Source of the DNA: an uncultured Bacteroidales bacterium
GTDB lineage: Bacteria; Bacteroidota; Bacteroidia; Bacteroidales; UBA932
Direction: 5' to 3'
DNA length: 64,000 nucleotides
Assembly: GCA_946402945.1 (NCBI GenBank)
Contig: CAMIYB010000003.1
Coordinates: forward strand, 36,807 to 100,806
In this document: piece after piece, positions 19,001 through 28,496 of the stretch
Position numbering within the stretch: position 1 is the first letter of the stretch
How the letters are laid out: the number at the start of each line of letters is the position of its first letter
Notes under the pieces: generated by a model
Told to the model about the DNA's origin: nothing
Seen by the model: the letters and a program-made list of their open reading frames with translations, nothing else
Databases searched by the model: none
Made by a program: the position numbers and the translations under genes

Positions 19001-19089
19001 GAAACGGTCCGTCGGGCGAAAGGATCAGCCTGGTCTATTACTATCCGCAACAGCGGACCATCAGTTTCGGCCTCAACCTTACATTCTGA
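16012..19089 (+). CDS. SusC/RagA family TonB-linked outer membrane protein
   Basis: VKGTVRDTQGNPLPGAMVQVKGT (CarboxypepD_reg-like), VVVGYGSQRKGLVTGSVASV plug, SIYGARAGNGVILVTTKRG, barrel C-terminus; ATG at 16012 preferred to TTG 16000. Confidence 0.95.
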   Translation: MVSYRRILLSVLLAAATLMAAAQDRGVKGTVRDTQGNPLPGAMVQVKGTAVHVLTDSKGSFSMDRVPTSAVLEISFLGMMTQEIRAAGRTLDITLKEDTELLGESVVVGYGSQRKGLVTGSVASVKNEKLTGAPVGNVSNLLGGQLPGILSKQTGGQPGDDSATLSIRGFGNPLIIVDGVESSLSMLDPWQIESVSVLKDGSASIYGARAGNGVILVTTKRGSVQKPTINLNASFTLQGSTRINQPQNSGQRAQLQRDLHFNQGRDEASAPYTADQVAKYFAGNDPNYLNTDWFAQTIRNFAPQQNHNVSISGGTERLRYYGFFGVNTQETIIRKDGGNYTRYNFQVAVDARILDNLTLNVDVNSVWENRYFSYLGLFGGSNFWSQLYASDTKLPYQLPNPEYLAYGGIGYGNIVAAGSTELNGYTRTRSNNTRLSATLRYDVMALPGLSLKAFVSDQETNGKQKEFRRQLAFYRYSPFTKIYSLDRMGQDPTQLSENSSWSRTFTQQYSINYENLFADAHRVMAMVLFEGITYQSDWLQGSRPGFISYAIEQLSAGDPADSFANGGASEMGRASWIGRLNYSFKDRYLIETILRADASAKFPKESRWGFFPSVSLGWVITQEDFLRNSRVVDNLKLRLSYGASGNDSVSNFAYLSGYGMDGQYKLEETTYQGLYVTGLANPTLTWEKMSIYNVGLDFGLWSRKLYGSIDAFYRQRTGIPGQRRNSLPSTFGADLPVENLNAIDTRGFELLIGTHLRAGDATIDLSGNLTWARSKWLFFDEPDYEDPDQDRLNRRTGQWTDRTLGYKSDGLFASFEDIVALPYNYEALGENTKKALRPGDIIYKDLNGDGVVNWRDQDDIGSGSMPKWVFGINASFFWKGLDANLLFQGAFGYSVNVDLSSVPTAFSYDHRWTLENNDTRALVPRYGGSSTNGLASDYRIHNAAYIRLKDASVGYTLPQRWTRKIHLDRVRFYIAGTNLFTLSTLSKYGVDPEVPDGNGPSGERISLVYYYPQQRTISFGLNLTF

Positions 19090-19095
19090 CACGCC

Positions 19096-21024
19096 ATGGA
19101 CAAGAAAAGATATCTCCTTTGCCTTGCGGTGGCCGCGCTGACGGCCGCCTCCTGCGAGAAAATCCTGGACAAGAGCCCGCTTGACACCTACACGGACAAA
19201 CAGGTGATGAGCGACCCCAACCTGCTGGACGCCTTCATCGCCACGCAGTATCTCTATACGCCCGTCCTGTGCGGAGATGCAACGACGCTGATGAATTCCT
19301 GGCAGGGAACGGGCAGCCCGCTCAACAAGGACGCCCGTTCCTCCGACTCGAACTATTTCATGGACAACAGTACACAGTTCTTCGGCCCGACGCTGACCCT
19401 CGACGTGTCGGACGAGACGCGTTACATGGCGGACAAACGCGCCGGCGGCATCTATTCCTTCAAATTCTTCGGCATCACCCCGAACGGCGGCATGCTGGAA
19501 TACTGGGAGAATGCCTACTACACCCTGCGCAACCTCAACCGGATTCTCGCCGAACTCCCGAAGTCGCCGCTGGCCGCCGATCTGGTAACCCTGCGTACGG
19601 GCGAGGCACGCTTCCTGCGCGCTTTCATCTATTTCTCCATGGTCAAGCGCTACGGCGGCGTCCCGCTGCTGACGCAGGTCCCCGAACTGGATTCTCCCAA
19701 GGAACTGCTCTACCCCGCACGCAACACCGAGCAGGAAATCTATGATTTCATCATCTCGGAGATGGACCTGGCGAAGGTGGAACTGGAGAAGTCGCCGGGC
19801 TACAGCCGCGCCAGCAAGTGGGCGGCCCTGTGCCTCCAGGCCCGCGCGGCCCTCTATGCAGGCAGTATCGCCAAATACGGCACCGTCCAGCTGGACGGCC
19901 TGCTGGGCATCCCGGCCGACCAGGCGGACCACTATTTCCAGATTTGCTACGACGCCTGCAAGGAAATCAAGGAAAAGGGACCCTTCTCCCTGTACCGGGG
20001 CAATCCTGACAAGGTCCAGAATTTCAAGGACATCTTCCTGGTGGAGCAGAACTGCGAGGTCATCATGGCCAAGGTCCACGAAGGAAAGGGTTTCAACGCC
20101 GGCGGCCGTACGACCTGGTCCTGGGACACCATCGAGGCGCCCGAACCGCAGGTCTGGGGCACGGGCAACATGAACGCGCCCTACCTGGAGATGGCCGAGG
20201 AGTTTGAGATGCTGGACGGCACGCCCGGCACGCTGGACCGCGACCTGGTCGCCTCCAAACCCTGGTCGATGGAAGAACTCTGGGGCGGACGCGACCCGCG
20301 TTTCTACGCCTCGATCTGGACCAACGGAACAGCGTGGCGTGACGCGGTTTCCTACACCTTCGGCGCCGAGTACAACAAGGGCAAGATGACCAAGCAGGGC
20401 AGCGGCATCATCGACATGCACTGGGGTATCAAGCCGATGAGCGGCGAAACGCTCTACCAGGCCGACCTGTCCTATCAGGGCATGCCGGCCGTGGGCAAGC
20501 AGATTGACCACCACGCCCGCTCCGGTCTCCAGAACCCGGGATTCGGCATCATGAAGTATGTCGATCCGAGTGCAGACAACATGGTCTGGCTGGCGGAATC
20601 CCGCACGGACTATATCATTTTCCGCTATGCGGAGGTACTGCTGAACATGGCGGAAGCCTCCTTCGAACTCGGCATCGGCGACGCGGAGGGACTCATCGAC
20701 GAAATCCGCGACCGCGCGGGCATGGGGCCGGTCAAGGCGCTGACCCTGGACGCGATCAAGCACGAGCGCAAGGTCGAACTCGCTTTCGAGAACCACCGTT
20801 ACTGGGACCTGCGGCGCTGGAGAGACGCCGAGACGGCGCTGACCCGCAGTTTCACGGGCATCCGCTATGTCTTCGACTGGGCTTCCCAGAAGTTTCTCAT
20901 CGAGTTCCTCCCGAACATCGACGGACAGAACCAGCCGACCTTCCCTGCCCGCTGCTACTACTTCCCGATTACCCTGGCCCGCAGAAGCGCCAACACAAAT
21001 CTGGTAGAAAACCCCGGCTATTAA
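19096..21024 (+). CDS. SusD/RagB family nutrient-binding outer membrane lipoprotein
   Basis: AALTAASCEKILDKSPLDTYTD; FLRAFIYFSMVKRYGGVPLLTQV; IKHERKVELAFENHRYWDLRRW. Confidence 0.93.
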   Translation: MDKKRYLLCLAVAALTAASCEKILDKSPLDTYTDKQVMSDPNLLDAFIATQYLYTPVLCGDATTLMNSWQGTGSPLNKDARSSDSNYFMDNSTQFFGPTLTLDVSDETRYMADKRAGGIYSFKFFGITPNGGMLEYWENAYYTLRNLNRILAELPKSPLAADLVTLRTGEARFLRAFIYFSMVKRYGGVPLLTQVPELDSPKELLYPARNTEQEIYDFIISEMDLAKVELEKSPGYSRASKWAALCLQARAALYAGSIAKYGTVQLDGLLGIPADQADHYFQICYDACKEIKEKGPFSLYRGNPDKVQNFKDIFLVEQNCEVIMAKVHEGKGFNAGGRTTWSWDTIEAPEPQVWGTGNMNAPYLEMAEEFEMLDGTPGTLDRDLVASKPWSMEELWGGRDPRFYASIWTNGTAWRDAVSYTFGAEYNKGKMTKQGSGIIDMHWGIKPMSGETLYQADLSYQGMPAVGKQIDHHARSGLQNPGFGIMKYVDPSADNMVWLAESRTDYIIFRYAEVLLNMAEASFELGIGDAEGLIDEIRDRAGMGPVKALTLDAIKHERKVELAFENHRYWDLRRWRDAETALTRSFTGIRYVFDWASQKFLIEFLPNIDGQNQPTFPARCYYFPITLARRSANTNLVENPGY

Positions 21025-21036
21025 CAAGTTATCTTT

Positions 21037-22185
21037 ATGAAAATCCTCAAAAAAGGCCTGCTGTGGCTGTCGACGGCAATGCTCCTGCTGGCGGCCTGCA
21101 GCGACGGAAAGGGCAAGGAAAACGGCGGAAAACCGCCCGTCCGGCATGAGTGGAGCGACAAGCAGGACATGATCGAGTCCATCTACAAGATTGCGGACGA
21201 GTTCGGCCTCAAGGTCATCGCAGATCTCAACCTGAAGGGCGGCGGCCTCTACCCGGACAATCCCGAATACCTCGCCGCCCTGACCGGCGTTTATACCGAG
21301 GCCTTTTTCCAGGCCTTCGGCCACCACGAATCCTTCTGGGGCTGGTACATCGACAACGAGATCAATCCCCTCCTGGAATCCAACACCGAGGAGTCGCTGT
21401 TCTGGCGGAAACTCTGGAAGGGGCTCACGGACAAATGCCACAGTCTGGCGCCGGAGAGCAAGGTGACCATCTCGCCCTTTTTCATCCTCGACAAGGGCGG
21501 AAAACGGGGCGTGTGGCCCTACTATGAGCCCGCGGATTACGCCGCCTGGTGGGAAAAGACCCTCGCGGAAACCGGCATCGACGTACTGATGCTCCAGGAT
21601 TCCGGTGCCGAACACCTGTCCATTTTCACGCTGGACGACCGCGAACCTTTCTTCAAGGCCGTTTCCGAAGCCTGCGCGAAGGCCGGCGCCGAGTTCTGGG
21701 TCAACATCGAAAGCGCACAGGTCTTCTGCAAGGACTGGGACGAGGCGGTGAACATGGAACGGACCAAGACAAAGGACTGGCGCTATACCGGTACGGACTG
21801 GCTCCGGGAGAAGATGGAACTCGCGGCCAAATACGCCACCAACCTCATCAACTGGGGCTATTACCCAGCCATGAATCCGCTGGAGAAGACCAGCGGCCTG
21901 ACACCCTCCGACATGGATGGCATCCCCGCCAACCAGGCCCTGGCCAATGCCGCTTACAGCGAATACAAGGCCTATTTCGAAGGGCTTTCCACGGAGATTC
22001 CGGCCGGAATGAAATGCATTCCCAAACTCAACGGAACGCTGTGGTGGCTGGTACCCAACGCGAAGGGCCTGTCCACCGGGGAACTTTACAATGCCCTGCG
22101 CCGGGAAATCCGCGGCCAGCGCAATGCCGGCATGGAGTATATCTGGATTGTCAACGCTTACGGTTCTTTCTCTGTTAAAAAATGA
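21037..22185 (+). CDS. DUF4434-like (glycosidase-like TIM barrel) lipoprotein, paralog 1
   Basis: MLLLAACSDGKG lipobox; GWYIDNEINPLLESN; VTISPFFILD; GIDVLMLQDSGAEH; FWVNIESAQVF. Confidence 0.75.
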   Translation: MKILKKGLLWLSTAMLLLAACSDGKGKENGGKPPVRHEWSDKQDMIESIYKIADEFGLKVIADLNLKGGGLYPDNPEYLAALTGVYTEAFFQAFGHHESFWGWYIDNEINPLLESNTEESLFWRKLWKGLTDKCHSLAPESKVTISPFFILDKGGKRGVWPYYEPADYAAWWEKTLAETGIDVLMLQDSGAEHLSIFTLDDREPFFKAVSEACAKAGAEFWVNIESAQVFCKDWDEAVNMERTKTKDWRYTGTDWLREKMELAAKYATNLINWGYYPAMNPLEKTSGLTPSDMDGIPANQALANAAYSEYKAYFEGLSTEIPAGMKCIPKLNGTLWWLVPNAKGLSTGELYNALRREIRGQRNAGMEYIWIVNAYGSFSVKK

Positions 22186-23279
22186 AACATTCACCGCTTT
22201 TTTTCCTGGCCGCCCTGGCGGCAGCCGCCGTCTCATGCGGAACGAAAAACCTTTCCGGTGAGGAGATCATCCGGACCTTTTTCTCCCATGCCGACGACCT
22301 CGGCATGAAAGTGATCGTAGAGACCAGCGTCACCGGCGGCGGGCTCTACGAAGAAGGGGCCGACCTGGAAGCGCTGATCAGCCGCCAGCAGGACTGGATG
22401 CGGCGCCTCCACGGCCGTTATGGACTCCATCCGTCTTTCGCCGGCTGGTACTATGGCAATGAAATCAATCCCGTGGACACCCTTGACGTGGCCAAGAGCC
22501 TGTTCTGGCGGACCCTCTGGGGTGCTTCCTCCGTAACGGCCAGGGAGCTGGACCCGGAGGACGTGACCACCATCTCCCCCTTCTTCATCCTCGATACGGA
22601 GGAGTGGCGCGGATTCCGCTATTTCCAGCCCGAGGAATACCGCGTCTGGTGGGCTGAGAGCCTCCGTGCGGGCGGCATCGACATCCTGATGCTGCAGGAT
22701 TCCGGGGCGGAACACCAGGCCTTCTTCACCCTGGAGCAGCGGCGTCCCTTCATGCAGGCTTTCGCCGATGCCTGCCGGGAAGCCGGGTCGGAGTTCTGGG
22801 TCAATGTCGAAACCGGACAGGTCCGGGCCAAGGACTGGCCGGACGCCGTCGCCATGGAAAAGGAAAGGCGGAGGGCCTGGGAGTTCACCCCCATCGATTT
22901 CCTCGCCCGGAAACTGGCCCTGGCTGCCGAATACGCGACCGGGACCATCAACTGGGGCTATTACCCGCTGATGACCCCCACAGACGGGGTGACGGTCAGC
23001 CTGAAGGATATCGACGGGCAGAAAGCCATCGACCTTTCCACCCGAAAAGAGAATTACGAGGCCTACCGGGCTTATGTGGCGACGGTTCCCGCCGAGCCGG
23101 CTCCGGGGCAACTGACCCGTCCTGTCCTGGGCGGGACCCTCTGGTGGCTGCCGCAGGGCATTGACTCACTGCCCCGCAAGGCGGCCGTCCGCGCCCTCTG
23201 CGAGGAACTGGATGCACTCCACGCAGTAGGCATCGACCTGGTCATCCTGGGCGCCCTGCCCCAATATTTCGGAGAATGA
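22182..23279 (+). CDS. DUF4434-like lipoprotein, paralog 2
   Basis: AAAAVSCGTKN lipobox; GWYYGNEINPVDT; TTISPFFILD; GIDILMLQDSGAEHQ; FWVNVETGQVR; ATGA overlap with the preceding gene. Confidence 0.75.
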   Translation: MKHSPLFFLAALAAAAVSCGTKNLSGEEIIRTFFSHADDLGMKVIVETSVTGGGLYEEGADLEALISRQQDWMRRLHGRYGLHPSFAGWYYGNEINPVDTLDVAKSLFWRTLWGASSVTARELDPEDVTTISPFFILDTEEWRGFRYFQPEEYRVWWAESLRAGGIDILMLQDSGAEHQAFFTLEQRRPFMQAFADACREAGSEFWVNVETGQVRAKDWPDAVAMEKERRRAWEFTPIDFLARKLALAAEYATGTINWGYYPLMTPTDGVTVSLKDIDGQKAIDLSTRKENYEAYRAYVATVPAEPAPGQLTRPVLGGTLWWLPQGIDSLPRKAAVRALCEELDALHAVGIDLVILGALPQYFGE

Positions 23280-25864
23280 TACGTGCACTGGTCCTGTCGC
23301 TGCTGGTCCTTCTGGGGAGTCGGGGCGTAGAAAATCTCCGCTGCGAATATCTGGAGAATCCCCTGGGCATCGACGCTCCGCAGCCACGTTTCACCTGGAC
23401 CCTCCGGGACGGACGGCACGATGTACGGCAGGAGAGCCTGCGGCTGGTGGTGGCGAGCGATCCGAAACTGAAAAAAATCATCTGGGATAGCGGAGAGGTG
23501 GAAAGTCCGCAGATGCGGGCCGTCTATCAGGGGCCGCAGCTGACGCCCCGCACCCGTTATTGGTGGAGCGTGGAAGTCCGCGGCAACCGCGGGCGCTACC
23601 GCCGTCCCCGGCCCGCTTCTTTCGAAACGGGGAAAGGCGGCGAGCCCTGGCTGGGCCGATGGATCGGCGACGGCCGGGATACCACATGCCTCCCTGTCCC
23701 CTATTTCCGCAAATCCTTCCATCTGAAGCAGAAACCCGTCCAGGCGAGACTTTACATCGCCACGCGCGGCCTCTCCGAGGTCCGCATCAACGGGGCTCCG
23801 GCCTCGGACCGTCGCCTCTCCCCCGCTTTCACCCGTTTCGACCGCCGTTGCCTCTACACGACAGACGACGTGACGACCCTGCTCCAAGCAGGCGACAACG
23901 CCATCGGCGTGATTCTGGGCGGCGGCTGGTACAATTTCCAGTCGCGGGCTGTCTGGGAGTTCGAGCGCGCCGTCTGGCGGGCACGGCCCTCATTCTGCCT
24001 GGAACTGCATCTGCGCTATGCGGACGGCACGGAAGAAGTGGTGGCAAGCGGCCCCGACTGGAAGACATCCGAGGGGGAAATCCGTTTCGCGAGCATTTAC
24101 ACGGGCGAGCACACGGACCTGCGCCTGCGGCAGGAGGGCTGGGCCGGTTCCGGCTTCGACGACAGCCTCTGGACGGCCGTGTCCGAGGCCGGGGCCCCGG
24201 ACTGTCCGCTTGTCGCAGAGGCCATGCCCCCTATCCGCGTGCTGGATGAATTCGCCCCCACGGACCTGCGGCAACTGGACGACACGACCTGGATCTACCG
24301 TTTCCCGGAGAATATGGCCGGGGTGACGAGGCTCAGCATCCGCGGCGAGGCCGGCACCCGGCTGCGTCTCCGCCACGGGGAGGCTCTCCGGGAAGACGGC
24401 CACGTGGACCAGTCCACCATCGACATTTACTCCAATCCGATGGGCGGACGCGACCCCTTCCAGACGGATATCTACACCCTTTCCGGCGGGGAAGACTGCG
24501 TGCAGCCGCTTTTCGGCTACAAAGGCTTCCAATACGTGGAAGTGACCGCAGACCGTCCCATCCGGCTCGGAAAAAGCAACCTGACGGCCCTCAGGATGGG
24601 TTCGGACGTAAAATCCCTGGCGGATCTGCGCTCCCCGGACGATCGGCTGGTCCGGCTCTGGAAGGCGACCCGGCGTTCCTATCAGTCCAATCTGTTCGGC
24701 TACCCGACCGATTGTCCGCAACGAGAGAAAAACGGATGGACGGCCGACGCCCATATCCCCATCGATATGGCCCTGCAGAATTTCGACGGCATCTGCATCT
24801 ACGAAAAATGGATGGCCGACCACCGCGACGCCCAATGGCCCGACGGCACCCTGCCCGCCATCATCCCCACCTCGACCTGGGGTTATACATGGGGCAACGG
24901 CGTGGACTGGACGAGTTCGCTGATCATCATCCCCTGGCACATCTGGCTGCACTACGGCGACAAAAGGATCCTGGAGGACAACTATGCGGCCATGCAGCGG
25001 CTGATGGAGCATTTCGCCGGCAAGGCGGAAGGTTTCCTGACCCGCGACGGACTGGGCGACTGGAATCCTTACCTGAGCGTTGCGGACGCCAGGATGGTCA
25101 TTTCGCTCTATTGGTGGCAGGACGCACGGCTGATGGAGCGGATCGCACGGCTGACCGGACATGAGGAGGATGCGCCCGGCTACGGCGCCCTGGCGGACTC
25201 GATCGCCTGCGCCGTGAACCGGACCTATCTCCGGGACGATGTGTACGCTTCCGGCTGCCAGACCGAACTGAGCGCCCCGCTCTGCTTCGGAATCGTCCCG
25301 CAGGAGCGGCGGCAGGCCGTGGCGGACCGGCTTGCGGAACGGGTGGAAGCCGACGGCGGCCATCTGGACGTGGGGCTGCACGGCTCCCGGACCCTGCTCT
25401 ACGGCCTGAGCGAGAACGGCTACACCGACCTGGCCTACCGTCTGGTCACCCGGCGGGAATACCCGTCCTGGGGCTGGTGGGAGGAGGATGAAAATGCCAC
25501 GACCTTCTATGAGAGCTGGCGCATCGATACGCCCACGGTGTCCCGCAACCACATCATGTTCGGCGCCGTAAGCGCCTGGATGGTAGAGACTTTCGGCGGC
25601 ATCAGCCGTTCGGACGACCGAAGCCTGCGGATTTGTCCCTCCCTCCCGGACGGGCTCCCGGACTTCTCCGTCCGGATGGATACGCCTGAAGGCCGCGTCG
25701 CCTCCGCCTGGCGCCGCCGCGGAGACTCCGTTCGCTGGGAAATCGAGATCCCGGCCGGCTCACAGGCCCTCGTCTGCCCGCCTGAGGGCTACCGCTGCAG
25801 CCGCCTGGGAGAAGGCCGGCTGCTCGGGTCGGGGCACTACCGTTTCCGCCTGGAGGGCAAATGA
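23276..25864 (+). CDS. GH78-type alpha-L-rhamnosidase
   Basis: NLRCEYLENPLGIDAPQPRFTWTL; YGYPTDCPQREKNGWTADAH-type motif (LFGYPTDCPQREKNGWTADAHI); ATTFYESW; ATGA overlap with the preceding gene. Confidence 0.92.
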   Translation: MIRALVLSLLVLLGSRGVENLRCEYLENPLGIDAPQPRFTWTLRDGRHDVRQESLRLVVASDPKLKKIIWDSGEVESPQMRAVYQGPQLTPRTRYWWSVEVRGNRGRYRRPRPASFETGKGGEPWLGRWIGDGRDTTCLPVPYFRKSFHLKQKPVQARLYIATRGLSEVRINGAPASDRRLSPAFTRFDRRCLYTTDDVTTLLQAGDNAIGVILGGGWYNFQSRAVWEFERAVWRARPSFCLELHLRYADGTEEVVASGPDWKTSEGEIRFASIYTGEHTDLRLRQEGWAGSGFDDSLWTAVSEAGAPDCPLVAEAMPPIRVLDEFAPTDLRQLDDTTWIYRFPENMAGVTRLSIRGEAGTRLRLRHGEALREDGHVDQSTIDIYSNPMGGRDPFQTDIYTLSGGEDCVQPLFGYKGFQYVEVTADRPIRLGKSNLTALRMGSDVKSLADLRSPDDRLVRLWKATRRSYQSNLFGYPTDCPQREKNGWTADAHIPIDMALQNFDGICIYEKWMADHRDAQWPDGTLPAIIPTSTWGYTWGNGVDWTSSLIIIPWHIWLHYGDKRILEDNYAAMQRLMEHFAGKAEGFLTRDGLGDWNPYLSVADARMVISLYWWQDARLMERIARLTGHEEDAPGYGALADSIACAVNRTYLRDDVYASGCQTELSAPLCFGIVPQERRQAVADRLAERVEADGGHLDVGLHGSRTLLYGLSENGYTDLAYRLVTRREYPSWGWWEEDENATTFYESWRIDTPTVSRNHIMFGAVSAWMVETFGGISRSDDRSLRICPSLPDGLPDFSVRMDTPEGRVASAWRRRGDSVRWEIEIPAGSQALVCPPEGYRCSRLGEGRLLGSGHYRFRLEGK

Positions 25865-25919
25865 TACACGCGCGGGCGGAAAGGATATAAAATCCTTTCG
25901 ATTCCGACAAAAAATGAGT

Positions 25920-25948
25920 AACTTCGCGCCGCGTTTGTGCGCGAAGTT
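25920..25948 (+). promoter_or_regulatory. Leader hairpin overlapping a possible -7 box upstream of nqrA
   Basis: AACTTCGCGC (25920-25929) / GCGCGAAGTT (25939-25948), 10-bp perfect stem; TAACTTCG spans its left edge. Confidence 0.5.
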
Positions 25949-25964
25949 TATTTTTATTCATAAT

Positions 25965-27323
25965 ATGTCAAACAACATCCATCTTAGACGTGGGCTGGAC
26001 ATTCCCCTTGCGGGAGCGGCGGCCCTGAAGACCTGTGGGGTCATCACGCCTGGGACCATCGCCCTCAAGCCCGAGGATTTCAAGGGGATCGTACCCCGGC
26101 TGCTCGTGCGCGAGGGGGACAAGGTCCTGGCCGGTTCCCCTGTCCTGTGCGACAAGCAGCGTCCCGAGATCCTCATCACCGCGCCGGTAAGCGGCACGGT
26201 GGAGGCCGTCGTCCGTGGCGAAAAGCGCAAACTGCTGGAAGTGCGTATTGCGCCTGACGCCGCCCGGGAAGCCGTCGATTTCGGCGCCCGCGAGGCCTCC
26301 GGACTCTCCGGAGACGAGGTACGCGACCTGCTTCTGCGCAGCGGTCTGTGGGTTTCACTCGTCCAGCGTCCCTACGGCATCGTCGCCGACCCTGCCGTCA
26401 CCCCTAAAGCCATTTTCATTTCCGCCTTCAACACGGCGCCCCTGGCGGCCAATCCCGAGTATGTGCTCGGCGATCAGGCCGAGGACATCCAGGCCGGTGT
26501 CGACGCCCTGGGCAAACTGACCCGCGGCGGCGTCCACCTCAGCCTGAACGAGGCCAACTACGAAGGCACCCCCTTCCACCGCATCGAGAACGTCATCCAG
26601 CACGTCTTCAGCGGGAAACACCCGGCCGGCAACGTCGGCGTCCAGATCAGCCACATCGCCCCGATCCGGAAAGGCGAGACGGTCTGGACCGTGTCCCTGC
26701 TGCTGACGGCCGCCATCGGCCGCCTCTTCCGCACCGGCAAGGTGGACCTCTCCCGCAAAGTGGCGGTCACCGGCCCCGTGGCCAAAGACCCCGCCTATGT
26801 CGATGCCCTCCCCGGCATCGCCATGCGCGACCTCTCGGCTTTCTGCGACAGCACCGCCGGCGATGTCCGCTTCATCAGCGGCGACGCGCTCACCGGCACC
26901 AACGTGGGTGCCGAGGGCTTCCTGGGCTGGTTCGACAACCAGGTGACCCTCCTCCACGAAGGAACGGAGCGCGAAGTGCTCGGATGGGCCAAGCCCTTCC
27001 GCTTCGGCAAGTTCTCCGCCACCCGTACCTATCTGCCGAACGCCCTCCCCGGCAAGCGCTATGCCCTCGACACCAATACTAACGGCGGCGTCCGCGCCTT
27101 CGTCGTGTCCGACGTCTACGGCAAGGTGCTGCCGATGGACATCTTCCCCGTCTATCTGACCAAGGCCTGCCTGGCCGGCGACATCGACAAGATGGAGAAG
27201 TTCGGCATCTACGAAGTCCTGCCCGAAGACCTGGCCCTCTGCGAATACGTAGACCCGTCCAAGAACGAGATCCAGGCCATCATCCAGCAGGGTATCGACC
27301 TGATGATCAAGGAAATGGCATAA
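25965..27323 (+). CDS. nqrA: Na+-translocating NADH:quinone reductase subunit A
   Basis: MSNNIHLRRGLDIPLAGAA...; operon context nqrABCDEF; start at 25965 preferred to 25914. Confidence 0.93.
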   Translation: MSNNIHLRRGLDIPLAGAAALKTCGVITPGTIALKPEDFKGIVPRLLVREGDKVLAGSPVLCDKQRPEILITAPVSGTVEAVVRGEKRKLLEVRIAPDAAREAVDFGAREASGLSGDEVRDLLLRSGLWVSLVQRPYGIVADPAVTPKAIFISAFNTAPLAANPEYVLGDQAEDIQAGVDALGKLTRGGVHLSLNEANYEGTPFHRIENVIQHVFSGKHPAGNVGVQISHIAPIRKGETVWTVSLLLTAAIGRLFRTGKVDLSRKVAVTGPVAKDPAYVDALPGIAMRDLSAFCDSTAGDVRFISGDALTGTNVGAEGFLGWFDNQVTLLHEGTEREVLGWAKPFRFGKFSATRTYLPNALPGKRYALDTNTNGGVRAFVVSDVYGKVLPMDIFPVYLTKACLAGDIDKMEKFGIYEVLPEDLALCEYVDPSKNEIQAIIQQGIDLMIKEMA

Positions 27324-27335
27324 ATCGAAACGACC

Positions 27336-28484
27336 ATGGAAGACAACAAGACAACGCAGCCCGGCCTCTTCGAGAAAGGGGGTAAACTGGGCTTCCTCCA
27401 CTCAACTGTGGACGCTTTCGACACCTTCCTCCGCGTGCCTGCGACCGTGTCCCGCAAGGGTTCGCACATCCGCGACATCGTGGACATCAAGCGTGTGATG
27501 ATCATCGTGGTGATCGCCCTCATCCCCGCCGCCCTCTTCGGCATGTGGAATGTCGGCTATCAGCACAACCTGGCCGTCGGTGACACCGTGACAGGGTTCT
27601 GGGGGACTTTCTGGTATGGTTTCCTGAAGGTTCTCCCGCTCTATATCGTCTCCTACGTGGTGGGTCTCGGCATCGAGTTCACCTCCGCCCAGATCAAGGG
27701 CGAGGAAGTCAACGAGGGTTACCTCGTTTCGGGCTTCCTCATCCCGCTCATCGTTCCGGTGGACGTTCCCCTCTGGATGCTCGCCCTGGCCACCGCCTTC
27801 GCCGTGCTCTTCGGCAAGGAGGTCTTCGGCGGCACCGGCATGAACTTCCTCAACCCGGCCCTCCTGGCCCGCGCCTTCCTGTTCTTCTCCTATCCGAGCA
27901 AGATGTCCGGCAGCGAGGTCTGGATCGCCCTGCGCAAGGGTGAGACCTTCGTGGACGGCGTCACCGGCGCCACCCCGCTCGCCCACATGTCCGAGGGCAT
28001 CGCCGGCATCCAGGGAGCCGGTTATGACTGGTGGAGCCTCTTTGCAGGTACCGTTCCCGGCAGCGTGGGCGAGACCAGCATCATCGCCATCCTCCTGGGC
28101 GCCTGCCTGCTCATCGCCACCGGCGTGGCCAGCTGGAAGATCATGTGCTCTTCCGTACTGGGCGCCCTCTGCGTGGGCTGGCTGGGTACGGCCTTCGGCG
28201 TCACCGACGTCCCGGCCTGGTATCAGCTCCTGCTCGGCGGCTTCGCCTTCGGTACCGTCTTCATGGCGACCGACCCGGTGACCTCCGCCCAGACCGAATG
28301 CGGCAAATGGATCTACGGCTTCCTCGTGGGTGCCCTGTGCATCACGGTGCGCCTCTTCAACCCGGGCTATGCCGAGGGTATGATGCTGGCCATCCTGCTG
28401 ATGAACACCTTCGCCCCGCTGATCGACCACTGCGTGGTGAGCGCCTCCATCGCCCGCCGCGCCAAGAAACTCAGAACCGTCTAA
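27336..28484 (+). CDS. nqrB: Na+-translocating NADH:quinone reductase subunit B
   Basis: VTGATPLAHMSEG (FMN site), multiple TM segments, operon order. Confidence 0.94.
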   Translation: MEDNKTTQPGLFEKGGKLGFLHSTVDAFDTFLRVPATVSRKGSHIRDIVDIKRVMIIVVIALIPAALFGMWNVGYQHNLAVGDTVTGFWGTFWYGFLKVLPLYIVSYVVGLGIEFTSAQIKGEEVNEGYLVSGFLIPLIVPVDVPLWMLALATAFAVLFGKEVFGGTGMNFLNPALLARAFLFFSYPSKMSGSEVWIALRKGETFVDGVTGATPLAHMSEGIAGIQGAGYDWWSLFAGTVPGSVGETSIIAILLGACLLIATGVASWKIMCSSVLGALCVGWLGTAFGVTDVPAWYQLLLGGFAFGTVFMATDPVTSAQTECGKWIYGFLVGALCITVRLFNPGYAEGMMLAILLMNTFAPLIDHCVVSASIARRAKKLRTV

Positions 28485-28496
28485 AGGATACGCGCT

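Noticed and set aside
17509-22236. 1575-aa minus-strand ORF
   Set aside because: It lies entirely antisense to susC, susD and a DUF4434 gene, has low-complexity V/G/R/D/H composition, and arises from high GC codon bias on the opposite strand.
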